Part shown: one piece after another, positions 27,075-36,469 of the stretch
Layout of the letters: each line of letters starts with the position of its first letter
Numbering within the stretch: position 1 is the stretch's first letter
Assembly (NCBI GenBank): GCA_017417465.1
Contig: JAFPZD010000107.1
Coordinates: forward strand, 45,438 to 109,437
DNA: 64,000 bases
Direction of reading: 5' to 3'
From: Prevotella sp.
GTDB lineage: Bacteria; Bacteroidota; Bacteroidia; Bacteroidales; Bacteroidaceae
The notes under the pieces: generated by a model
What the model was told of the DNA's origin: nothing
Seen by the model: only the letters and a program-made list of their open reading frames with translations
Database searches by the model: none
Program-made: the position numbers and the translations under genes

Positions 27075-27872
27075 ATGAAGAAGCTATTCGTACTGATGAT
27101 GGGCGCACTGCTCACACTGAGCAGCTGCGGCAGTTATAACGAGGCAACGGGCGCCTACGCAGGTGCTAACATCGGCAGCGTGGTAGGCTCGGCCATCGGC
27201 GGCATCACGGGCGGACGCAGCGGCTATCACTGGGGCACGCTCATAGGCACTGTGGGCGGTGCAGTGGCAGGTGCTGCAGCAGGCTCGGCCATCGACAAGG
27301 CTCAGGAGCAAAAATACGAGGAGCGGGCTGCTCAGCTCGAGCGCCGCCGCTACGAGAGCCAGCGCTACGAGGGCCAGCGTTACGAGGGCCAGCGCGCCAA
27401 CAGCCGTCGCCACTCGGGCTATTTCGACAACAGCGACCAGCAGGGCTATGCCGACGACCGCATCGAGTTCGACAACTCCACTCAGGGCTACCCTGACGAC
27501 AACGGCTACTATGCCGCTGCACAGCCACAGCTCGAGATTCGCAATGCCGTGCTCGTCGAAGGTGTCAACGACCAGGTGCTGCGTGCTGGCGAGGAGTGCC
27601 AAGTGATCTTCGAGATACGTAACCTCAGCGACCAGGCAGTCCGCGACGTGCAGCCCTTCGTCGAGGAGGTCACAGGCAACCGCCACATCCACATCTCCAG
27701 CAACCTTGCCATCAGTAGCATTGGTCCGCGTGAGGGTGTGCGCTACAAAGCCACCGTCAAGGCCGACCCACGTCTGAAGAACGGCGAAGCCGTCATCTGC
27801 ATCGGCCTCGCACAGGGTTCAGACGGAGCCACGCAGGTGCAGCAGTTCCAGCTGCGCACCTCACGCCGCTGA
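27075..27872 (+). CDS. Glycine-zipper lipoprotein
   Basis: 265 residues. Lipobox LLTLSSC (Cys18). Residues 28-75 are a glycine zipper (GANIGSVVGSAIGGITGG and GTLIGTVGGAVAGAAAGSAI) that may insert in or associate with a membrane. A charged stretch with repeated RYEGQ words (about 92-108) and a Tyr/Asp-rich linker follow. The last 110 residues (LEIRNAVLVEGVNDQVLRAG to the end) look like an immunoglobulin-like domain related to CARDB/BatD-type modules. Function is not known; an envelope structural or stress role is a guess. A strong terminator follows. Confidence 0.78.
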   Translation: MKKLFVLMMGALLTLSSCGSYNEATGAYAGANIGSVVGSAIGGITGGRSGYHWGTLIGTVGGAVAGAAAGSAIDKAQEQKYEERAAQLERRRYESQRYEGQRYEGQRANSRRHSGYFDNSDQQGYADDRIEFDNSTQGYPDDNGYYAAAQPQLEIRNAVLVEGVNDQVLRAGEECQVIFEIRNLSDQAVRDVQPFVEEVTGNRHIHISSNLAISSIGPREGVRYKATVKADPRLKNGEAVICIGLAQGSDGATQVQQFQLRTSRR

Positions 27873-27902
27873 CAGCGCATAGAACTGAACCACAGTTGAT
27901 AG

Positions 27903-27943
27903 AAAAGGGGCTTCGAAGCACACAAGCTTCGAAGCCCCTTTTT
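27903..27943. terminator. Strong bidirectional terminator
   Basis: A perfect 17-base-pair stem (27903-27919 with 27926-27942, AAAAGGGGCTTCGAAGC and complement) with a six-base loop. The A run on the left and T run on the right make it work in both directions, for the lipoprotein gene and the convergent AraC-type gene. Confidence 0.92.
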
Positions 27944-27944
27944 C

Positions 27945-28017
27945 TTTACTCCTTTACCTCCTTTACTCCTCTACTCCTTTACTCCTCAACTACCCAACTC
28001 CTCAACTCCTCTCCTCC
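27945..28017. repeat. CTTTACTCCT / CTCAACTCCT word array
   Basis: About seven degenerate copies of a ten-base word (CTTTACTCCT, CTCTACTCCT, CTCAACTCCT) directly against the stop codon of the convergent AraC-type gene. Confidence 0.75.
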
Positions 28018-28018
28018 C

Positions 28019-29788
28019 CTACATCGCCTTTGCCATCTTCTGGTACTGCGAGGGCGTGAGGCCTGTAATCTTCTTGAAAGTACGTGTGAAGTGGCTGCGC
28101 GACTTGTAGCCAAGACCCTCGGCGATGGTCTCGTTGGTGAGCTGTCCGTAGGTATCAAAGTCGGTAAGACGCTTGCAGGCCTCGCGGACGCGGTACTCAT
28201 TGAGCAGGGTGTTGAAGTTCTTGCTCATGCCCTCGTTGATGGCCTGTGAGACGTAGCGGTCGTGAATGCCGATGGCCTTTGCCAGGCGCTCGACGGTGAG
28301 GTCTGGCTGACAGATGAAGTCGACGTCGTCGAGCTGCTGGTAGACTTTCTCGACGATGGTCGACTGCTCAACGGGGAGCTGGGCGCAGGGGGCAGTTTCG
28401 TCGGACGCCTCCTCAGCATCGAGGGACTGTGGGCAGAGTGGGTCGACGGCAGGTGCTGCAGAGGTAGTCTGAAGGCCGTCGATGGTCTGCTGCATAGCGG
28501 CGATTTTTTCGATGAAACCGTCGATTTTCTTCTTATTGGCGGCACGTTGCTCCTTCTCGAAGTCGGCCTGATGAACCAGTTCGTCGTTCTTCCTGTAGAG
28601 CTCTTTGTTGCTCTCCCAAAGGCGTCGGTTCTGAATGATGGTGACGATGAAGAAGAGTGCGACGACGAGGAGCGCCAGGCAGCTGATGGCTGCTATGATG
28701 GTGCGCGAGTTCTTCTGCTGGTTAAGCTCGATGACCTGCTTCTCGTACTTGTCGACCTCGTCGAAGAACTCGATGTTCTTGATTTTCTCCAGTTCCTCAG
28801 CCGTGTTGACAGAGTCCTTCAGGTTCAGCAGGTCGTACTTGACCTTGCGTGCCGCCTCAGCGTCGCCAGCACGCTGGCAGCAGGTTATCTGGAGGTTGTA
28901 GACGTACATCAGCATGTAGGTATCCTCGTTGCGGCGAGTCTCTTCCTCGACCGCCTTGAGGTAGTGCAGTGCCTGGTCGTAATCGTTGAGTGCCATGTAG
29001 CACTTGGCGACATAGAGCGGCGCATTGTAGCTGACTGAGAACGACGACTGGGCAGAGTCTTCCGAGTCGATGCCACTAAAGATGCGGATGGCCTCTTGGT
29101 AGTGGCCCTTGGAGGCGGCGATGGTGCCGTCGGCAATGCGGACGGTGTAGTCGTAGCGTACGTCGTGAGGGATGCTGTCGGCTGAGCGGTAGCGCTCAAT
29201 CCGCGGCTGCAGGAAGGTGAGGCTGTCGACCTTCCAGCTGAGGAAGATGATGTTCTGCAGGGCATTCGACAGCGACTCCCAGTTCTTCTGCTCGAGGCTG
29301 ACGTCGAAGGCCTGCGTCAGGTACTTGCGGGCGTTCTGGTAGTCATTAAAAAAGAGGTATATGCCCGCGATATTATTATAGGTCTGATGAATGGGCTCAT
29401 CGGCCACCTGCATGGCCTTCTTGTAGTAGGAGAAGGCTGTGGAGTAGCTGGAGCGCAGCTGTGAGATGCCTCCGGCATTGTTCAGGGCGTAGGCGCAGAT
29501 GCGCTTTTCGTCGCTGTTCATTTTGGGCGAGTAGCGGTTGCCGACGATTGAGAAGCAGACCATCGCCTCGTCCAGCTTCTGCTGTTCGAGGAAGGTGCGC
29601 CCCAGTTTGTAGAGCTCCTCAGACGGCGTATCCCTGTACTGCCGATAGAGGTTTTGCATCTCCTCGTGCTGCTGGGCGGCACGCATGCTGAGGGCCGATA
29701 TAAGCAGGAGAAGGGCTAAAAAGGCGCTTTTTCGTGCCCATTCGGGAATAGGCACATTTTTGATATGATGAGACAACGATTTTTCCAT
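28019..29788 (-). CDS. TPR-sensor, membrane-spanning AraC-family regulator
   Basis: About 589 residues. The N-terminal signal/membrane segment (FLALLLLISALSM) is followed by tetratricopeptide-like repeats (about residues 45-330), which should lie in the periplasm. A membrane helix (IIAAISCLALLVVALFFIVT, near residue 375) and a coiled coil follow. A C-terminal AraC/XylS DNA-binding domain (VERLAKAIGIHDRYVSQAIN and GYKSRSHFTRTFKKITGLTP) should face the cytoplasm. I use the ATG at 29788 because the in-frame TTG at 29812 lies inside the promoter. It is divergent from two T9SS-type cargo genes, which it may control. Confidence 0.85.
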   Translation of the reverse strand: MEKSLSHHIKNVPIPEWARKSAFLALLLLISALSMRAAQQHEEMQNLYRQYRDTPSEELYKLGRTFLEQQKLDEAMVCFSIVGNRYSPKMNSDEKRICAYALNNAGGISQLRSSYSTAFSYYKKAMQVADEPIHQTYNNIAGIYLFFNDYQNARKYLTQAFDVSLEQKNWESLSNALQNIIFLSWKVDSLTFLQPRIERYRSADSIPHDVRYDYTVRIADGTIAASKGHYQEAIRIFSGIDSEDSAQSSFSVSYNAPLYVAKCYMALNDYDQALHYLKAVEEETRRNEDTYMLMYVYNLQITCCQRAGDAEAARKVKYDLLNLKDSVNTAEELEKIKNIEFFDEVDKYEKQVIELNQQKNSRTIIAAISCLALLVVALFFIVTIIQNRRLWESNKELYRKNDELVHQADFEKEQRAANKKKIDGFIEKIAAMQQTIDGLQTTSAAPAVDPLCPQSLDAEEASDETAPCAQLPVEQSTIVEKVYQQLDDVDFICQPDLTVERLAKAIGIHDRYVSQAINEGMSKNFNTLLNEYRVREACKRLTDFDTYGQLTNETIAEGLGYKSRSHFTRTFKKITGLTPSQYQKMAKAM

Positions 29789-29798
29789 GAAAGATTCG

Positions 29799-29817
29799 TA
29801 AATTTGCGGCAAAATTA
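29799..29817. promoter_or_regulatory. Overlapping divergent -7 boxes, AraC-type regulator / surface protein operon
   Basis: Plus-strand TAAATTTG (29799-29806) and minus-strand TAATTTTG (29810-29817) are only three bases apart. The two promoters therefore overlap and their transcripts would start within each other's upstream sequence, so only one could be occupied at a time. Confidence 0.6.
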
Positions 29818-29873
29818 CAAAAAAGGAACTAAATAACCACTTTATCTTTTAATTTTAACTAAACTTAATTGTT

Positions 29874-32800
29874 ATGAGAAAGAAAATGTTACTGCTTGTC
29901 ATGGCACTCCTTTCGCTCTCGGCCGTTCAGGCCCAGCAGCCGGTAGGCCAGAAGCCCATTGAGGCTGACCCGACTAACCTGAACCCTGTGAACTCTCAGA
30001 TGGTTCTCGAGAACTTTGCGCGTGAGCAGGCTGCCAAGTCGTTAACGACCATGCCTTTTCACAAATTCAACGCCCCCAAGTTCCCCATGCGTAAAGCTGC
30101 TGGGGCTGTGGAGTACTATGTAGCAGCCCAGAGCCATTCCGTGGACGGCACTTTCGTGTACGAAGGCGGCGACTTCCAGCTTTGGAGCATCGACGTGACC
30201 ATCGATGGCACGAACGTCACGTTTGATCGTCTGTTCAACGTCGAGTTCTTTTCACCCGACTATAACCCCTACGTCGACGTGTCAGTAACGGGCGTCTACG
30301 ATGCCGAAGCCAAGACGGTGACCATCGACGCCCCCTCTGGCGCCAGCGGCACGGTTGTGGCTACAGGCAACGGCTCGTTCCTCACGGTCCTTAGTGGCGA
30401 CGTGACCGAGAAAGGTCAGCTGAGTTCTGACGGCAAACTGGTGTTCGACGTGCTGACCGACGACAAGGGCAACATCACACGCATGACGGCTCGCAAGGCC
30501 ATCGTCCTTCCCACCTACTACGGCTCGTACAGCTACGGCAACAACGCCGTCTATCGCCAGTTCATCATCAACCTGCCTGGCGACGAGGCCTACCTGCTGG
30601 CTACCAAGACAAGCGTCGACTTTGGCGAGACCTTCGTTGGCGAGGACGTCAACGGCCAGATGGAGCTGCTGAACTTAGGTGGTGCCACGGCCAGCTACGT
30701 GGTCGACGTGGAATGTGAACCCGAGGGTTACATCGTCGTCAAAACACCTACAGGCGAGATTGCGCCTGGAGAGATGAAGGCCATCGCCTTCACGCTGAAG
30801 GGCATCGCCCTGAACGACGACGTGGAAGGCATCGGCAGCATTGCCTACGAGGGTGTCGCCACAGAAGGCGCCTTCGATGTGGTGCTCCACGGAAAGGTAG
30901 TTTCAGCTCCCGACTTCGCGTCTGTCGTCAAGAACGGCGAATTCACGTTCAAGACCAACATCGACGCTCCCTGGAACGTCGTGACCGACGGCGAAGGCGT
31001 GACATGGGCCAAGTCAGGCGCTACGGGCCGCAAAGCCATCAGCGACCTGTATGTGAACTTCACGGTGCCTGAGGGCCAGATTGGCACGCTGACGTGGACT
31101 GGCCAGTACAAGAGCAACCCCGCCTTCCGCTATGCATTCTACAATCTGGCTGGCTGGTTCATCGACACGGACGGCCTGGCTGACGTTGTCCTGCAGAACG
31201 AGGGTGAAGCCAACGGCGAGAAGGAGTTCGGCCCTGGCAAGCACTTCGTCCGCTTCCAGCAGCAGTCGCAGTACGCCTCGCCCTACGAGGACGACGGTCT
31301 CTACATCCGCGACCTGAACTTAGACCTGATGCAGCCTGAGGCCGACGTGGCCGAGGTGACGACACCCGTGGTGAACTTCGGATTCTTCATTCTCGAGGAG
31401 GGTGGTGGCGTCGACGGCGACCAGACCATCGTCATCCAGAACCGTGGTTCCAACAAGCTGGTGCTGAAGAGCATTACCTGCGACAACGATGAGTTTATGG
31501 CTGATACCAGCGAGGTGGAAGAGGCCGGCACGCTGGAAGACCTCGTCATCCCCGTCTTCTTCTCGACGACAACGGCTGGCACCAAGACCGCCACATTCAC
31601 CGCGGAGACCTCGGCAGGCACGTTCACCGTGGAGGCCAAGGCTAATGTGTACAACCAGCCCGACTTCTCGCAGATCGTGGTAGAGGGCGCCGAGTACATC
31701 ACCTTCACAATCAACCCTGAAAGCCCCTACATCGTTGAGAACGGCGTGGCCTACAACGTCGACTGTGAGAAGGAGGACCTCGTGGCATCTTCGATGGATT
31801 GGTACGCCGTAGGTACCGACCTGACCCTCAACATCGACATTCCAGAGGGCAAGATTGGCTACCTCTCCTGGGAGGCCACCGTATGGGGCAACCCCGTTGA
31901 CAACGAGACCTACAGCCACATCTACGGCGACTACGCACAAATCTTTGTCGACCACGGTAACACCTCAGCTCAGATGCAGGCCTTTGCCGACGATATCGAA
32001 AATGGCGGCGACGCCAGCTCACGCCTGTTCAGCAACGATGAGTTCTGGGCAAGCTTCCTGACCAACAAGCCTGGCACACACAAATTCACCTTCCGCTACT
32101 ACCACAATGGCGATGGCGAGACCTTCGGCCGAAACCGCATTGAGATCAGTAACATCCGCCTGCACGTGGTCGACTTCCAGGAGTACGGAGCCGAGCTTCT
32201 GACCGAGGGACCTGTTGTGTTTGAGCCCACCTACGTAGGCTTCAACCGCTTCACGACGGTCAACGCAACACTGAAGAACACTGGCAGCCAGCCGCTGAAG
32301 GTGACGGGCTTTGAGGCAGAGGGCGAGAATTCACCGTTCGTGTCGATGCTTCCCACCTACGAGGCTTCGTTCAACAATACCCTGGACGTCACGCTGGTGT
32401 TCTATCCTGGCGTTAAGCTCGATGCTAACGGCAACGTCGAATCCGTGGACGAGACCGTCGGCCTGTACGACACCTGGTTCACTGACAAGGTGACCATCAA
32501 GACCACGGCTGGCGACTTCTCGCTCGATGTCAGGGGCATGGCAAAGGGCTCTGAGGGCATTCTGCTCATCGGCGACTTTGAGGACGACGCCTTCGGATGG
32601 GACCGCTTCGACCAAGACGGTGACCAAAGATATTGGGATCTGGGCACCAGCTTCTGGTGGTACGAGCGGCCGGAATACTGCCACAGCGGCGTTCAGTGCA
32701 TCGCTTCTGCCTCGAGTGACTCAGGACAAGCCCTGACACCCGACAACTGGGTCGTATCGCCCAGCTTCACAGTGCCCGAGGGTGGCGCCATGCTGACATG

Positions 32801-33242
32801 GTGGGCTGGCTCGCTGCACAACTCGCTCTGCGCTGAGCACTACAGCGTCTACATCGAGGAGGACTTCAGCGACCCGTCGAAGTTCAACGGTATGACGCCC
32901 GTCTTCTCAGAGACGCTCGAAGTCGATCCCGATGCTGAGTACCACGAGCACCAGCTCGACCTCTCCGACTATGTGGGCAAGACCGTCAGGGTGGCCTTCC
33001 GTCACCACGACTGCACCAATCAGTATCTGTTGAGAATCGACGATGTGTTCGTCTACACCATGGACAAGTGGGACGATATCGCCACCAGCATCAACGGCAT
33101 GCCGACAAGCAACGACATCGTCAGCCGCCAGTACTTCAACGCTGCCGGCCAGCGCGTCAACCGTCCTGCTAACGGCGTCAACATCGTTCGTCAGACGATG
33201 AAGGACGGCTCGGTGAAGTCCGTGAAGATGATGAATAAGTAA
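29874..33242 (+). CDS. Large surface protein with choice-of-anchor J domain and T9SS sorting tail
   Basis: 1122 residues. Signal peptide (LLLVMALLSLSAVQAQ). Multiple beta-sandwich domains follow, each ending in ASPEFSQ-type linkers such as YNQPDFSQIVVEG and KVVSAPDFASVVKNGE. A choice-of-anchor J (cleaved adhesin) domain lies near residues 900-1060 (GDFEDDAFGWDRFDQDGDQR, and LTPDNWVVSPSFTVPEGG). The C-terminus has a Prevotella-type T9SS signal, SRQYFNAAGQRVNRPANG followed by VNIVRQTMKDG. It should be exported by the type IX system and stay on the cell surface. Ligand unknown. It is followed 14 bases later by an Omp28-type gene, so they form an operon. Confidence 0.82.
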   Translation: MRKKMLLLVMALLSLSAVQAQQPVGQKPIEADPTNLNPVNSQMVLENFAREQAAKSLTTMPFHKFNAPKFPMRKAAGAVEYYVAAQSHSVDGTFVYEGGDFQLWSIDVTIDGTNVTFDRLFNVEFFSPDYNPYVDVSVTGVYDAEAKTVTIDAPSGASGTVVATGNGSFLTVLSGDVTEKGQLSSDGKLVFDVLTDDKGNITRMTARKAIVLPTYYGSYSYGNNAVYRQFIINLPGDEAYLLATKTSVDFGETFVGEDVNGQMELLNLGGATASYVVDVECEPEGYIVVKTPTGEIAPGEMKAIAFTLKGIALNDDVEGIGSIAYEGVATEGAFDVVLHGKVVSAPDFASVVKNGEFTFKTNIDAPWNVVTDGEGVTWAKSGATGRKAISDLYVNFTVPEGQIGTLTWTGQYKSNPAFRYAFYNLAGWFIDTDGLADVVLQNEGEANGEKEFGPGKHFVRFQQQSQYASPYEDDGLYIRDLNLDLMQPEADVAEVTTPVVNFGFFILEEGGGVDGDQTIVIQNRGSNKLVLKSITCDNDEFMADTSEVEEAGTLEDLVIPVFFSTTTAGTKTATFTAETSAGTFTVEAKANVYNQPDFSQIVVEGAEYITFTINPESPYIVENGVAYNVDCEKEDLVASSMDWYAVGTDLTLNIDIPEGKIGYLSWEATVWGNPVDNETYSHIYGDYAQIFVDHGNTSAQMQAFADDIENGGDASSRLFSNDEFWASFLTNKPGTHKFTFRYYHNGDGETFGRNRIEISNIRLHVVDFQEYGAELLTEGPVVFEPTYVGFNRFTTVNATLKNTGSQPLKVTGFEAEGENSPFVSMLPTYEASFNNTLDVTLVFYPGVKLDANGNVESVDETVGLYDTWFTDKVTIKTTAGDFSLDVRGMAKGSEGILLIGDFEDDAFGWDRFDQDGDQRYWDLGTSFWWYERPEYCHSGVQCIASASSDSGQALTPDNWVVSPSFTVPEGGAMLTWWAGSLHNSLCAEHYSVYIEEDFSDPSKFNGMTPVFSETLEVDPDAEYHEHQLDLSDYVGKTVRVAFRHHDCTNQYLLRIDDVFVYTMDKWDDIATSINGMPTSNDIVSRQYFNAAGQRVNRPANGVNIVRQTMKDGSVKSVKMMNK

Positions 33243-33256
33243 CAAGTCTAATCCGT

Positions 33257-35053
33257 ATGAGAAAAGCACTAACAGTTCTGATCGCATTGCTCGCCATCTG
33301 CATGGCGGGCAATGCCCAGAATAATGCCCTGACCGTGGGCTACTGCGACGGACAGATGCAGACATCCACCAATCAGGCATTCGGCACGAAGGAGAAGAAC
33401 ACGTGGGTCAGCGGAGCTATCTACCTGCCCGCTGGCGACGTGAAGACCTACGCTGGCAGCAGCATCGACTCCATCCGCGTGGGACTGGCTCAGAAGCTGG
33501 GCATCAGCGAAATGAAGGTGTGGGTGCGCGAGACCCTCGACGGTGAGAACCTCGTCGAGGCCAGCATCGAGAAGGCCAGCATCCTGAAGGGCTGGAACGT
33601 CATCAAGTTCGACACACCCTACACCATCCCTGCCGACAACACGACGGGGCTCTACATTGGCTACTCCACTTATCAGACTTCGTCGAACTACGGCATGTCA
33701 GTGCTCGACAATCCACAGCAGAATGCACTGTGGGTGCAGCTGGGCTCTGATGCAGAGTGGGTCGACCGCTCGGCTGAGGGCACGCTCTGCTTAGAGGCCA
33801 TGATCAGCGGCGACCAGCTGCCACTGCACAATCTGCGCCTGATGTCGCTGACGGCACCTGAGGTCTATATCATCAAGGGTGGAACGATGACCGTCACAGG
33901 CATTGTGAAGAACGTCGCCCTGCAGACCATCACGGGCTTCGACGTGGAGACACGCTTCGACTGCACCGACAAGGTCTACCAGTCGCACGTCGACCTCACG
34001 CTCGCCCATCTCGAGGAGAGCGAGTTCAGCTACGTCATCGAGCCTGCCATCTACCAGACGGGCGAGGGCACCATCACGGTCACCATCACCACGCTCAACG
34101 AGGGTGATGACGAAAACATCGACGACAACACGCAGAGCCGCACCTTCGACATTGCGTCCGAGGACTTCACGCGCCGCGTGCTGCTCGAGGAGTTCACCAC
34201 TGAGCCGTGCCAGTACTGCCCACGCGTGGCTGCCATTGTGCACAACATCTTTGAGGACGCGCATTACAAGGAGAACGTCGTGGCCGTCTGTCACCACACG
34301 GGCTTCGACAGCGACTGGCTCACCATCCCAAGCGACAAAGACCTCTTGTGGTACTTCAACGATGAGGAGAATGGATCCTATGCACCTGCCATCATGCTCG
34401 ACCGATGGACGACCGACCCGCAAGGCTATACGCCCCTGTTCAACCCCAGCTCAGAGAACGAGCTGAAACTGGCCATCGACTACTGTCTGCGCCAACCCGC
34501 ATTCGTGTCAGTGAACCTTCAGGCTAAGCTCGACAAGGAGGCTGGCATGGTCAACGTCCTCGTACAAGGCAGCCGTTCGAAGGAGAACATCACCGTCAAT
34601 CCGGCACGCATCACCGTGTGGCTCGTCGAGGACAATATCGCGGCCCACAACCAGGTGAATGGTGGCAACAACTTTGTGCACCAGCACGTCGGACGCGCCA
34701 TCAACAAGTCGTGGGGCGACGTCATCGAGTGGAACGCCGACGGCAGCTATACCTATGCGTGCCAGTTCCGTGTGCGCAACGAGTACAATCAGGAAAACCT
34801 CGTCGTCGCTGCCATGATCTTCGACTACGATGAAGCTGACGTCACCAAGAACATCGTTGCCAACGCCAACCAGGCAGCCGTCACTGAGGGCGAGATTCAG
34901 ACTGGCATCGAGACAATCGACCCATCCACGACCAACACCGAACACTCGATATACCTCTACGACCTGCAGGGTCGGCGCATCAGTGGCGAGAAGAGTGGAC
35001 TCTCCATCGTCCGCCGTGCCGACGGCAAGATGGTCAAGCGCGTCATACGCTGA
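33257..35053 (+). CDS. Omp28-related surface protein with thioredoxin-like domain and T9SS sorting tail
   Basis: 598 residues. Signal peptide ends GNAQ. Residues about 25-180 are a jellyroll-like domain. An Omp28-type thioredoxin-like domain follows (RRVLLEEFTTEPCQYCP, with a CxxC-like pair Cys-Gln-Tyr-Cys), then a beta domain. The C-terminus IYLYDLQGRRISGEKSG followed by LSIVRRADGK matches the type A T9SS sorting signal. It is in an operon with the preceding adhesin-like gene. The CxxC suggests a redox or metal role, but Omp28 proteins in this order have no confirmed enzymatic activity. Confidence 0.82.
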   Translation: MRKALTVLIALLAICMAGNAQNNALTVGYCDGQMQTSTNQAFGTKEKNTWVSGAIYLPAGDVKTYAGSSIDSIRVGLAQKLGISEMKVWVRETLDGENLVEASIEKASILKGWNVIKFDTPYTIPADNTTGLYIGYSTYQTSSNYGMSVLDNPQQNALWVQLGSDAEWVDRSAEGTLCLEAMISGDQLPLHNLRLMSLTAPEVYIIKGGTMTVTGIVKNVALQTITGFDVETRFDCTDKVYQSHVDLTLAHLEESEFSYVIEPAIYQTGEGTITVTITTLNEGDDENIDDNTQSRTFDIASEDFTRRVLLEEFTTEPCQYCPRVAAIVHNIFEDAHYKENVVAVCHHTGFDSDWLTIPSDKDLLWYFNDEENGSYAPAIMLDRWTTDPQGYTPLFNPSSENELKLAIDYCLRQPAFVSVNLQAKLDKEAGMVNVLVQGSRSKENITVNPARITVWLVEDNIAAHNQVNGGNNFVHQHVGRAINKSWGDVIEWNADGSYTYACQFRVRNEYNQENLVVAAMIFDYDEADVTKNIVANANQAAVTEGEIQTGIETIDPSTTNTEHSIYLYDLQGRRISGEKSGLSIVRRADGKMVKRVIR

Positions 35054-35110
35054 GCCGACCATAAGAGGACAAGCGTATCATCCGTAAAGACGACGTGCAT
35101 CCATGAGCAA

Positions 35111-35142
35111 GATGGACTTCCAGCTGGGAGTCCATCTTTTTT
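35111..35142 (+). terminator. Terminator after the surface protein operon
   Basis: Perfect eight-base-pair stem GATGGACT/AGTCCATC with a ten-base loop, followed by six T residues. Confidence 0.88.
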
Positions 35143-35444
35143 GGGAGTAATATATCTGGCATATTACTTCTATAAGCAGCAACCTCACAACCATTCACTT
35201 TCACCCGTAACCGTCTCATTGCAAGCCTGTTCTGGTGAAGGGTTCCTTTAGCCCAAACAAATTATAAAGCTACTTTTACAGCAGTAGAATATAAACGCTA
35301 TTCCATTGATTCTACTGGTGTAAAAGGAATGCTTTACATGGATTTGGGGTTAAATGTTGTCCCTATCATTATTTGTTGTCTTAATTGTTTATGTTGTCTT
35401 CAGACGTTGTTGCTTGTAAAATTTTAGTCACAGAGTGAATCTAC

Positions 35445-35544
35445 AATTCCCGAGATTCACAGTCTAATTCCCGAGATTCATAGTCTAATTCCCGAGATTC
35501 ACAGTTTAATTCCCGAGATTCATAGTTTAACTCCCGAGATTCAA
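35445..35544. repeat. Five 22-bp tandem repeats (CCCGAGATTCA)
   Basis: Five copies of TAATTCCCGAGATTCACAGT, 22 bases apart. The joint alternates CACAG/CATAG and drifts from TCTA to TTTA along the array. This lies in the 909-base gap between the Omp28-type gene and rlpA. No gene is seen in the gap; 35143-35444 is AT-rich and holds nothing recognisable. Confidence 0.88.
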
Positions 35545-35576
35545 AATGCAAGTTGGGTGGCATATCGACGAAGACA

Positions 35577-35750
35577 ATATACGGTTTTCATGTCGTAAGT
35601 ATACGGTTTTCATGTCGTAAGTATGCCGTTTACATGTCGTAAGTATGCCGTTTACATGTCGTAAGTATGCCATTTACATGTCGTAAGTATGCCATTTACA
35701 AGTCGTAAGTATGCCATTTACAAGTCGTAAACCTATGACTTACGTATTAG
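35577..35750. repeat. Seven 22-bp tandem repeats (TGTCGTAAGTATGCC)
   Basis: Seven copies of a 22-base unit, ATGTCGTAAGTATGCCGTTT and variants. The variable part changes stepwise from ACGGTTTTCAT to GCCGTTTACAT to GCCATTTACAT to GCCATTTACAA. It lies 30 bases after a second, unrelated array of the same period. From 35751 to 35962 there is nothing recognisable. Confidence 0.88.
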
Positions 35751-35962
35751 AGACAAGTGCTCAAAGGCAGAAGACCCAAAACAAACCCTTCACCGTATTC
35801 ACCTAATACACAGACACATACATTAAAAGTGAAGGATTGAATCATCTCACCTAAAATACTTTATACTACAGTAGATGCTTAGCATCTTGAGCCAACTGCA
35901 ATGTCGTTACCTCTTTTTAGCCTCATCGGTCGATAGAAGCGGCCATCGTGAGAATGTGCTGA

Positions 35963-36439
35963 TTAGGGCTTCAGCTCAGGCCATGGGAAGACGGGAACGT
36001 CGATCTCGTCGAACAGCGAGGGCAGCTCGAGGGTGTCGGGCAGCTCACGCATGGGGATGTGAACCTCTTCGACGGGATGATGGTCGACACGCTCGACAAC
36101 GACAGGGGCGACGCCCTGAGCAAGAATGCCCAGGTCGCGAGCGGCTCCCCACGAGAGGTCGATGATGCGGCCACGGACAAAGGGGCCACGGTCGTTGACA
36201 CGCACAATGACTGAACGCCCGTTGCCCTCATAGGTGACCTTCAGCAAGGTGCCAAAAGGATAGGTACGATGAGCACAGGTCATGCTGTCGTGATGCAGAC
36301 GGTCGCCATTGGCGGTACGACGCCCTGTGGCTCGCTTAGAATAATAAGTGGCTTTACCACGCTGCGTCTGGGCGGGCAGCGTGATAAAGCCTACTAATGT
36401 CACCAGTGTGAATAAAAATATCTTTTGTCTATAATTCAT
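35963..36439 (-). CDS. rlpA: RlpA-like septal ring protein (double-psi beta-barrel)
   Basis: 158 residues. Signal sequence (MNYRQKIFLFTLVTLVGFITLPA), then a double-psi beta-barrel domain with the RlpA motifs GKATYYSKRATGRRTANGDR, AHRTYPFG and VNDRGPF. The catalytic Asp is in VNDRGP. It has no SPOR domain, unlike E. coli RlpA, and no lipobox, so it is a minimal version. RlpA enzymes cleave peptidoglycan strands lacking stem peptides. It lies about 30 bases after gdhA but probably belongs to an independent unit. Confidence 0.87.
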   Translation of the reverse strand: MNYRQKIFLFTLVTLVGFITLPAQTQRGKATYYSKRATGRRTANGDRLHHDSMTCAHRTYPFGTLLKVTYEGNGRSVIVRVNDRGPFVRGRIIDLSWGAARDLGILAQGVAPVVVERVDHHPVEEVHIPMRELPDTLELPSLFDEIDVPVFPWPELKP

Positions 36440-36469
36440 TCACTGCTGTTACGATGGAGGGAAGGGGGG

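Noticed and set aside
35445-35750. Replication origin or plasmid iterons
   Set aside because: The unit length fits iterons, but there is no rep or dnaA gene, no DnaA boxes noticed and the surroundings are ordinary chromosomal genes.
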